43,017 nt of DNA from Spirulina sp. SIO3F2. GTDB lineage: Bacteria > Cyanobacteriota > Cyanobacteriia > Cyanobacteriales > Spirulinaceae. The notes below the pieces were generated by a model that ran no database searches, had not been told where the DNA came from, and saw only the letters and a program-made list of their open reading frames with translations. The stretch spans positions 1 through 43,017 of the forward strand of contig JAAHHN010000029.1 of assembly GCA_010672165.1 (NCBI GenBank), read 5' to 3'. Below, in pieces: positions 17,460-24,516 of the stretch (position 1 is its first letter; the number at the start of each line of letters is the position of its first letter). The translations under genes were made by a program, and so were the position numbers.

Positions 17460-18221
17460 TTAACTCGGTATGTCGCCAAGCTCATCAACCTCCACGCCTT
17501 GCGATCGCGCCCATTCAGCCAACCGTGCTAACTTCGCCTCAGCCTGATCAGCCCGAAATTTCTCTTGCTCTGCCTGCTCCCGCCCCGTCAACAACAAATT
17601 CCCCACCTGGTCACACCACCGCAACCATTGGCTATATTGCTTATTTTCAAACTCACCTGACCAGAGCGTTAGCCCCAACCCCACCTCTGGCAACCAAGGT
17701 TTATCCAGCAGTTGATATCGCCCCTCACGCAAACCATAAACCAACAACGGCTCCGTTGAAAGTTTTGCTAGTGGGTCGAAAACCACATAATAGGCAACCC
17801 CAATCCGCGCATAATCTGTCAACTTCTTGTCCAATTCCTGACCCTTTTTGTTCGAGACAATCTCAATCACCACCTCTGGCGGCTTGCCAAACTCCCACAT
17901 CAAATAGGAGCGATGCCGCTTTTGCTCCCAATCCTCTGCAACCTCCACCCCCAAGCTCAACATCACATCCGGCACCAATGGCGGCTGATAAAGTGCAAAG
18001 AACAAGCCCACATCCGCCATCGCCACAAACGGCTGTTCAGCAATGAACGCATCATACAAACATTGCACGAGTAAGCGTTGCAGCTTTTCTTGGAGCAAAT
18101 TATCCACAGGTGTTTTATCCGCCAAGACCAAGTGGCTGATATCTGGTTCAGGCGGGGCTTCTAGGTGCTCCAGTGGAGGGGAAATGATGGGGTGTGGTGG
18201 GGTTGAGGTGGGAGGAGACAT
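17460..18221 (-). CDS. Uma2 family (DUF820) PD-(D/E)XK endonuclease-like protein
   Basis: The 253-residue product has a Pro-rich N-terminus (MSPPTSTPPHPIISPP), then the Uma2 core. PDVMLSLGV carries the metal-binding Asp, and PEVVIEIVSNKKGQELDKKLTDYARIGVAYYVVFDP carries the Glu and the Lys-rich helix. The C-terminal 45 residues are a charged coiled coil (EQAEQEKFRADQAEAKLARLAEW), common in cyanobacterial members. The family is heavily expanded in cyanobacteria. Its fold is that of restriction endonucleases and its biological role is unknown. It has no obvious partner here apart from the 203-aa gene downstream. Confidence 0.88.
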   Translation of the reverse strand: MSPPTSTPPHPIISPPLEHLEAPPEPDISHLVLADKTPVDNLLQEKLQRLLVQCLYDAFIAEQPFVAMADVGLFFALYQPPLVPDVMLSLGVEVAEDWEQKRHRSYLMWEFGKPPEVVIEIVSNKKGQELDKKLTDYARIGVAYYVVFDPLAKLSTEPLLVYGLREGRYQLLDKPWLPEVGLGLTLWSGEFENKQYSQWLRWCDQVGNLLLTGREQAEQEKFRADQAEAKLARLAEWARSQGVEVDELGDIPS

Positions 18222-18373
18222 GAACGCTGAAACTCACTCAATGGCTCTATTGTATTGTTTTTGTGGGGTTTTGAGCGCGATCGCAATTTTCTACCAAAAC
18301 AGCGCAACCCCATACAATCCATTACTTTCCATTCCTGCGATAGTGAAATGAATCCACTCACCCAGGAGCAACC

Positions 18374-19483
18374 ATGCAGTACTACACCCTCGGTAACACC
18401 GGCCTTAAAGTCAGTCGTCTCGCCCTTGGCACCATGACCTTTGGCGATGACTGGGGTTGGGGCGCAGATGCCAGCAACGCCCGCCAGCTCTTTGACACCT
18501 ACCTGGCAGCGGGGGGTAACTTTATTGATACCGCTGACCTGTATACCAACGGCAATAGCGAACGCATGCTGGGGCAGTTTATTCAAGAAAGTGGCAGCCG
18601 CGATCGCGTCGTCGTTGCCACCAAATTCACCTACAACGCTGAACCCGGCAACCCTAACGCCGGTGGTAATGGACGCAAAAATATTCTTCGTGCTGTTGAG
18701 GGTTCCCTCCAGCGCCTCGATACCGACTATATCGATCTCTACATCCTCCACACCTGGGATCAAGTCACCCCTGCTGCGGAAGTAATCCGCACCCTGGATG
18801 ATCTCGTTAGCTCCGGCAAAGTCCGCTACGTCGGGCTGTCTGATGTGCCCGCCTGGTACGCTGCCCAAGCCCAAACCCTCGCCCAAGAACGCCATCTTGA
18901 ACCCCTCTGCACCCTGCAATTGGAATATTCCCTTGCCGAGCGCCATATTGAATTTGAATATCAGGCATTGGCCCAGAACTTGGGCATGGGCATTATGGTT
19001 TGGTCGCCCCTAGCCAGTGGTCTGCTTTCGGGTAAATACAAACCCTCCCAAGCTGGTGGTGAAGGGGAGGGACGTTTGGCGATGTTGGCCAACAGCGGCA
19101 ACCCTGCGTTTAATAAATTTACGGAGCGCAACTGGGCGATCGTCTCGGAACTGGAGCAAGTCGCCAACGAGTTGGGGCGATCGATGGCTCAAGTGGCGGT
19201 GAACTGGGTTGCGAATCGGCCCGCAGTGGCTTCAGTGCTGATCGGTGCAACCAAGCTACATCAACTCCAAGACAATCTCGGCGCTTTGGATTTTGCCATT
19301 CCCCCAGAGTTGCTGGCCCGCCTAGATGCCATCAGCCAACCGGAAGTCACTTTCCCCTACACTTTCTTTGAACCGGGAATTCAAGGCATGATTAATGGTA
19401 GTGCAACAGTGGGCGATAAGCCAGCCAGTTACCGTCGTCCGATTTTGGTGGAGGGGACTGGGTCAGGGGTGACGACAGAATAA
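18374..19483 (+). CDS. Aldo/keto reductase
   Basis: This 369-residue NADPH-dependent oxidoreductase has the (beta/alpha)8 AKR fold. The catalytic tetrad is visible: Asp52 and Tyr57 in DTADLYTNGNSE, Lys84 in VATKF and His126 in LHTWD. The opening MQYYTLGNTGLKVSRLALGTMTFG and the IGATKLHQLQDNL segment near the C-terminus (cofactor phosphate binding) are typical. It is a cytosolic carbonyl reductase with substrate unknown; the AKR subfamily resembles the YajO/Tas-like general reductases. AGGAG at 18364-18368 is a good ribosome binding site. A hairpin follows the stop codon directly. Confidence 0.92.
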   Translation: MQYYTLGNTGLKVSRLALGTMTFGDDWGWGADASNARQLFDTYLAAGGNFIDTADLYTNGNSERMLGQFIQESGSRDRVVVATKFTYNAEPGNPNAGGNGRKNILRAVEGSLQRLDTDYIDLYILHTWDQVTPAAEVIRTLDDLVSSGKVRYVGLSDVPAWYAAQAQTLAQERHLEPLCTLQLEYSLAERHIEFEYQALAQNLGMGIMVWSPLASGLLSGKYKPSQAGGEGEGRLAMLANSGNPAFNKFTERNWAIVSELEQVANELGRSMAQVAVNWVANRPAVASVLIGATKLHQLQDNLGALDFAIPPELLARLDAISQPEVTFPYTFFEPGIQGMINGSATVGDKPASYRRPILVEGTGSGVTTE

Positions 19484-19503
19484 GCGTGTTTCAAAAAACA
19501 CGC
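19484..19503 (+). terminator. Possible transcription-end hairpin after the aldo/keto reductase
   Basis: GCGTGTTT-CAAA-AAACACGC is a perfect 8-bp stem starting at the base after the stop codon. It lacks a following T-run, so a terminator role is only likely, not shown. Its right arm plus CCTAAT also resembles the right end of the 8295-8426 MITE. Confidence 0.4.
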
Positions 19504-19622
19504 CCTAATGGCAACAAGGCTCGTTGGTGTGTGTGGCCATAGCCAATCTTCCCCAGCTACGCAGACTTCCTTTGAGATGTTTCGTATGGTGACGTTTCGG
19601 AGTTCAACGTTGAGATGGTTAG

Positions 19623-19727
19623 GCATTGGATAATGTGGGGTTTGATGCGGCTGATATGCCTAAGCCAACGAGCGGTGTTGCGGTTTTAGCTACGGCTGGG
19701 TTAGTGGCGGTGCTTAAGCGCAAGTAG
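19623..19727 (+). pseudogene. Remnant of a PEP-CTERM protein gene (C-terminal 34 codons)
   Basis: In one frame, 19623-19727 encodes ALDNVGFDAADMPKPTS followed by a hydrophobic run (GVAVLATAGLVAVL), then KRK and a stop. This is the sorting tail of a PEP-CTERM protein with the motif degraded to MPKPTS. A TAG lies directly upstream in frame at 19620 and no start is near, so the gene is decayed. Confidence 0.6.
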
Positions 19728-19854
19728 TGTTTTTGGGGCTGTTGTTTCAGGTTGGTTGAGATTTGCGACCCAGTACCAGTAAGGCTTACAGCGATTGTGT
19801 TGGGTTGCTTTGCGAGAAGTAAGCTGCATGATGGTTTTATCCAGCCGACGAGTT

Positions 19855-22800
19855 CTATTCAAGTTCTCCATAAAGGTGCGGTTGACGCCGCTGAAGCTCT
19901 GCCCAAGGCAACAGTAGTCCGTCTTCAATTTCAGCGCGACAGGCTTTAGTAACTGCTCCTTCACTGTTCATCAGCTTAGCCAGGAATGTGTTGGCCTCAT
20001 AATAGTGCCGAAGTTGTCGCTGTTGTTCTTGATTGAATTGCCAATCTTGACCAATGTTGCGATGCTCAATCATCACTTGTCGGAGCCGCTCGATCCATTG
20101 ATCTCCATATGATGACCACCAGTACTGAATCTCTTCGTGGAACTTGAGGAAATAAATCGGTAATACCTTGATCGCTAAAACTAGCTTCTGTTGGACATTA
20201 CCTACCTTACACAATTCCTGAAGCAAATTCTTGACCTCCATTAAGAGATTTGATTGTGGTAGTTCATTTTGAAGTTGATGTAGACAGGAAACCAAATCAG
20301 TTGATAGGGTATTGTCAAGGACACGATTAATAGCGAAGTTGAGAGCGTGGTCGAGGGCATGGGCACGGCTGAGGACGCAGTAGAGATCAAGATCCAAAGC
20401 GCGGTCGTGGTCAATAGCACGATTACGGTCACGATCGAGTTCAATACTGAAAATTTGATCAACGGCACGAGCGAGAGAAAGGTTGAGGTAAACGTTAGGG
20501 ACACGAGCGTGGACAAGTGAGTAGTAAAATGCTCGAATCGTAGCAGGTTTATAGTTACTTGGAAGTGATATTGACTTTTGAAGCAACCAATCCAAGAAAG
20601 TTTGAAAAATAGGCTCTTGGATAGTAATCTGATCAACAGATTGTTTGACTAAACGAAGTAATCGATCGGCAGGTTGTTGTGATTTAACGAGTTTTTCAAC
20701 AACTTTTTGCCACTGCCGATCAGTGATTTTTTCGGCTAGTTCTTGAGATGTCAATTGAGTCAACCACTGAACAGTAAAGTATTCCTGGAAGGTAAGATGA
20801 GAGAATGACCATAATTCGTCAGCTCTCTCAATAAGCAATCCATGCTGAGATTCAATTGCTTTCAGCACAGCAAGTCCCTCTTGCGTATTAGCTAAGTGTA
20901 ATTTTTGAGTAATTTTTTCAACCAACTCATCTTGACTAAATAGAACAAAGTTATTGGGATTTTCGAATTTACTAGCTGATATCTCCATGAGTAATAGCTC
21001 TTTATCTTCAATGCTCAACTGGCGATATGCTCTAGTTCCAACTTCCCAACCTTCAATTTCTTTCTGATCATTCCAACGTCTTAATAACCAATTGATAGCT
21101 TTTTTATAGAGACTAGCTCTATTTTTGGGTATTTCTCCACTATCTTGCAAAACAACACAGATGAGACTCAATATCACTGGATTTGCTGCGATCTCTCTTA
21201 AATCAGGCTGATTAGTCATAATACGCTGGATCATCTCCAATTTCTCGTTTACTCCAGCTTCAGACTGACCATCTGCCGTAAACCAGTTTTGAACAAACTG
21301 TCCAACCTGCTTTTGATTGAAATCTGCCATTTCTACCAACATGAAACTATTAGAGATTTGTTTCATTATTTGGGTACGGCAAGTTAAAATAAATCTATTG
21401 TTTTGGGAATACTTTCTGGAAATTTTCGTAACTTGAGATTGAATATTTCGACGTAGCTCGTCAGTTCTCACCTCGTCTAAACCATCCATGAGAACCATGA
21501 CTTTACCTTGCTCTAATAATTTTAAAGCCATTGCTTCGCTGCTCAAGCCAAGTTCTCGAACAATTGCCTTGACAAAATCCCAATTTGGGTCTCTGATTCG
21601 CCGTAGTTCAATCAATATAGCGATTTTCTCGGGTTGAAATTTTCCTTGACACCAAGCGAAAGCTAATTGCTTAAGAAATGTCGTTTTCCCAGAACCCGGT
21701 TTACCTAGAATAATAAGATTTGGATTAAGATTCGCAATTTCAAAACCTGGATTACGCCGAATTCTTTTACCTAATGCCAGACGATCTTCTGTGATATCAA
21801 AGTTGAGCAAAAGATTCTCTGGACTACTAAAGTATTTGCGCTCGGGCTTCTCTAGTAGCCATGTATCAACATAAAGCTGATCAACTCTAATTTCCTGACC
21901 ACTTAATAATCGCATCCGACTATATTGTTTAAGTATTTTTTCACGGCAATACAAAATCAAAGAGTGAGGACGATTACCATTCCATTCATTTAGTCTTTTA
22001 TGTAATTCCTTCTCAAAGGTAGTATTGAATTTTAGTTCTTGAGCAACATATGTTTTTGTCAGAGGAAGCATTGTAAACATCTCTCCACTCTTGTTGATAA
22101 GAGAAAGGATATCCAGTTCCACTAAACCGTCATCACAACTAAATTCATCTTCTTTAAACCCTGAAACATACCTAATTTTCTCTCTACTAGCCTCCCCTTC
22201 ACATACTGTTAGTGCTAGCAAAAGTTTGTATGAATCTCGATCTCTAATATGATTCAATACTTCTTTGAAGCAAAAATAAGACAAGTCAGTTTTATATCTT
22301 CCTAAACTAGCAAGAACAGTGTTGATTTTATATCCAAGCCCTATTCGTGCAATAGTCCAAACAATTGCGAGAGGAACACCACCTGTACGTCTGTAAAGTC
22401 TCTCTTTTTGTTCCTGATTAAGTTTCACATTTTTCTCCTGGCATGATTGGTTGATTAACTGCTGAGCATCTTCCCAATCCATTCCTTTCAATCGTATTGG
22501 ATATGCAACATCAATACGATGGCGAGTTGTAATAATTGCCTTGGTTGGAGCTGGAAGATGATCCTTAAGAAACTCCATCACTGCTTCATCATCAACGGAT
22601 TCTAAATTATCAACAATAAGAAGTGTTCGTTTCTTGGTTAGAGCTCGGCATGTAAATTCTAATAGCTCACTTTTTGTGTGATCAATTTTTTCTTCTATCG
22701 ACAATGTAAACGAAATTGCTTTACAAATATCCTCTAAGGTTTGAAAAGAATGCCTAAGTGAGACAATTCCTTGATCTGGTCTGAGCACTCTTTGTTTAGC

Positions 22801-23394
22801 TGAAGACCAAACAATGGCATCGAATCTTTCATCTACAGGAGCCGTTTTATGCTCTCGGAGAAAACGATGAGCAACTTCAAGAGCCAATGCACTTTTGCCA
22901 ATTCCACCAATACCATCAATTGTGATAACTGCAATTTGGGAATGAGGGTAAGGGCGTAGCTTTTCAGAGATTTTGGCTAGTTCTTTTTCTCGACCAATGA
23001 ATTGTCCGTAGTCGGGTTGTGGCAGGTTATGGCAAATATCTAGGATTTTCGAGAGATGACTTGGCTGAGTTTGTTTTTGCTCTGCTTTGCCAAGGTTTTC
23101 TTTTTCCCTCTCCTTTTGTTGGATTGCCCGCTGCTGGGTTGAGTCTGAGGATTGTCCATTTATGGAAAATGAAGAAACCTTCTCCCAATTCAACCGCAGA
23201 ACCTTGCAAATATTGCGAAAACTCGACTCTCCAACAAGCTCCTGATTAAAAAACTTGGTTATTGTCGTGCGTGACATCTTCACACACTTAGCCAACTCCG
23301 ACTTGTTCCCCCCAAAGTACAGATCTAAAGCATTGTTCGCCGCTGTCCAATCTTTGAGTGTTAACTTCCGCGATCGCCCCATACGTCTTGCCAT
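19855..23394 (-). CDS. HTH / NB-ARC / NACHT tandem STAND NTPase, likely defence protein
   Basis: I take the start as ATG 23394 (or 23382), giving 1179 residues. The frame stays open upstream, but that stretch is the shadow of the divergent small gene. Residues about 8-75 are a helix-turn-helix (NKSELAKCVKMSRTTITKFF). A charged linker follows. NB-ARC spans about 130-400: P-loop GIGGIGKSAL with Lys167, Walker B LLIVDNLE near 261, TTRHR near 289 and GGVPLA at 338-343. A winged-helix-like linker follows. A second NTPase of NACHT type spans about 555-720: P-loop GKPGSGKTT with Lys570, Walker B VLMDGLDEV at 634-642, and LTCRT at 670. FSHLTFQEYF (864-873) and a long helical C-terminus with Arg/Ala/Leu/Asp repeats and NIGQDWQF match cyanobacterial NACHT proteins. 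Bacterial NACHT proteins are known antiphage sensors. No separate enzymatic effector domain is visible. Confidence 0.85.
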   Translation of the reverse strand: MARRMGRSRKLTLKDWTAANNALDLYFGGNKSELAKCVKMSRTTITKFFNQELVGESSFRNICKVLRLNWEKVSSFSINGQSSDSTQQRAIQQKEREKENLGKAEQKQTQPSHLSKILDICHNLPQPDYGQFIGREKELAKISEKLRPYPHSQIAVITIDGIGGIGKSALALEVAHRFLREHKTAPVDERFDAIVWSSAKQRVLRPDQGIVSLRHSFQTLEDICKAISFTLSIEEKIDHTKSELLEFTCRALTKKRTLLIVDNLESVDDEAVMEFLKDHLPAPTKAIITTRHRIDVAYPIRLKGMDWEDAQQLINQSCQEKNVKLNQEQKERLYRRTGGVPLAIVWTIARIGLGYKINTVLASLGRYKTDLSYFCFKEVLNHIRDRDSYKLLLALTVCEGEASREKIRYVSGFKEDEFSCDDGLVELDILSLINKSGEMFTMLPLTKTYVAQELKFNTTFEKELHKRLNEWNGNRPHSLILYCREKILKQYSRMRLLSGQEIRVDQLYVDTWLLEKPERKYFSSPENLLLNFDITEDRLALGKRIRRNPGFEIANLNPNLIILGKPGSGKTTFLKQLAFAWCQGKFQPEKIAILIELRRIRDPNWDFVKAIVRELGLSSEAMALKLLEQGKVMVLMDGLDEVRTDELRRNIQSQVTKISRKYSQNNRFILTCRTQIMKQISNSFMLVEMADFNQKQVGQFVQNWFTADGQSEAGVNEKLEMIQRIMTNQPDLREIAANPVILSLICVVLQDSGEIPKNRASLYKKAINWLLRRWNDQKEIEGWEVGTRAYRQLSIEDKELLLMEISASKFENPNNFVLFSQDELVEKITQKLHLANTQEGLAVLKAIESQHGLLIERADELWSFSHLTFQEYFTVQWLTQLTSQELAEKITDRQWQKVVEKLVKSQQPADRLLRLVKQSVDQITIQEPIFQTFLDWLLQKSISLPSNYKPATIRAFYYSLVHARVPNVYLNLSLARAVDQIFSIELDRDRNRAIDHDRALDLDLYCVLSRAHALDHALNFAINRVLDNTLSTDLVSCLHQLQNELPQSNLLMEVKNLLQELCKVGNVQQKLVLAIKVLPIYFLKFHEEIQYWWSSYGDQWIERLRQVMIEHRNIGQDWQFNQEQQRQLRHYYEANTFLAKLMNSEGAVTKACRAEIEDGLLLPWAELQRRQPHLYGELE

Positions 23395-23429
23395 CCAACA
23401 GGTTGAGCCTACGCAATATTCTATGTCAG

Positions 23430-23486
23430 TGAACAACAGAAAACATATTGAACGTCCAGTGAACGTCCAACGAGCGATCGCTGAAC
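23430..23486. promoter_or_regulatory. Helically spaced TGAAC repeats between NACHT gene and small peptide gene
   Basis: TGAAC occurs at 23430, 23449, 23460 and 23482, spacings of 19, 11 and 22 bp, close to whole helical turns. Two copies share the longer form TGAACGTCCA. They lie 36-92 bp upstream of the NACHT gene start and 56-112 bp upstream of the divergent peptide gene. This suits binding sites for a regulator, perhaps the HTH of the NACHT protein itself. Confidence 0.45.
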
Positions 23487-23541
23487 AGCAGATACCAAAA
23501 GGGTTCGGCACGATGAAGACAAATCGAACAGGATACCCATC

Positions 23542-23730
23542 ATGAACAAACTCCTTCTCCCCTTCACCCTCGCCATCACCTCCACCGCCCTCATCTCCAG
23601 CCTCTGCCTCGCCACCCTCGACAACCCCACTGACATTCAAAAACAACTGAGTACAACAACCAATGCAGTTGCTGTTGCAGGCACAACCGCCCTCTTCGGA
23701 CTCTTGGACGACGACGAGCCCGATGCCTAA
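23542..23730 (+). CDS. Small hydrophobic peptide (62 aa), divergent from the NACHT gene
   Basis: The product is MNKLLLPFTLAITSTALISS followed by a short loop, a second hydrophobic run (NAVAVAGTTALFGLL) and an acidic tail ending DDDEPDA. Residues about 3-23 could be a signal peptide or a membrane helix, and residues about 41-55 a second helix. AGGA at 23529-23532 lies 9 nt before the ATG, a fair ribosome binding site. HIP1-free but G+C-richer than the NACHT gene. No family is recognised. The shared promoter region with the NACHT gene raises the possibility of a functional link. Confidence 0.55.
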   Translation: MNKLLLPFTLAITSTALISSLCLATLDNPTDIQKQLSTTTNAVAVAGTTALFGLLDDDEPDA

Positions 23731-24146
23731 AACCTTACCGCGAGGCGGAGTTCAGAGTTCAAAGTGTTTGTACAACAGGCATTCTGTGAATTTTGATATA
23801 GATGGCTTATTTCTGCCATTTTGTACTAGCCAATCGTGGTGAGTTGAGGTTGACTCACCACCACCCCGCTCAAGCCTGGATTAACTCGGCAAATATTATG
23901 GATATTAGAGACCCCATAAACACCGAGTAAAAATACTCATTTTTGATCACTTGTGCAGGAACTATCGACGCTTGATCACCCGTGGAGAAATATCCCACTT
24001 TTTGTCGTGTTCACCCACAATTAAAGACATAAGGTGATGACTCGATCGAATGCGATCGAATAGAGAGAGTGCAACATTGACGACATTTGTAACGTCCGTT
24101 TTCATCCACAATCACAACTGCGTGGCATCTACCTAACCTCAAAAGC
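23731..24146. other. 416-bp intergenic region
   Basis: I see no convincing gene. A weak hairpin GAGTA-AAAA-TACTC followed by ATTTTT lies near 23923-23942 and could end transcription of the small peptide gene. The minus-strand frame at 24011-24214 has a Cys pattern (RCH, CRQCC) but overlaps the next gene and is not supported. Confidence 0.4.
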
Positions 24147-24413
24147 ATGACAACCTTTCCGGATTCTGCCCTACGCCTCTTTACCAACGCGATCGTCAAC
24201 CACACCGTTAGCATCGCCGATCGCTACAATTTGATGTCTGCATTGCTCGATCGAGATCTCAATGCAGCCGAGTGCGCTGCGGTTGACCGACTCGTCCAAA
24301 CCCTCCAACCCAGCACGGATAAGACACCTCGCTGCCCAAGACCAGCCATTGTCCACAAAGTTACGCCCATTTTGCAGCTCCCATCAGGGAAGCTCCAGCT
24401 TGTTAGTTGTTGA
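24147..24413 (+). CDS. Small hypothetical protein (88 aa)
   Basis: The product opens MTTFPDSALRLFTNAIVNHTVSIADRYNLMSALLDRDLNAAECAAVDRLVQTLQ, read here as helices with a plausible compact fold of about 55 residues and typical cyanobacterial codon use, including GCGATCGTC-type sites. The last 30 residues look unstructured. The N-terminal part reminds me of short cyanobacterial proteins that pair an ISxADRxxLMxALL helix with an LNxxExxAIDRL helix, but I cannot name the family. It lies about 100 bp upstream of polA on the same strand. Confidence 0.45.
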   Translation: MTTFPDSALRLFTNAIVNHTVSIADRYNLMSALLDRDLNAAECAAVDRLVQTLQPSTDKTPRCPRPAIVHKVTPILQLPSGKLQLVSC

Positions 24414-24516
24414 AAGGAGAGCGAGAAAGGCAAATTTGTTTTCTACATTAACTGCAAAATTAAAGATGGTTAATGCCGCTACAGTGAGGTAACACCCCAA
24501 CCCCTCATCAACAGCC

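Noticed and set aside
23395-23646. N-terminal extension of the NACHT frame (84 codons)
   Set aside because: The sequence is Gly/Glu low-complexity antisense to the divergent peptide gene; the HTH starts right after ATG 23394/23382.
24011-24214. 67-codon minus-strand frame with a CxxC-like pattern
   Set aside because: The Cys pattern (RCH, CRQCC) is suggestive, but the frame overlaps the better-supported 24147-24413 gene and has no clear start signal.
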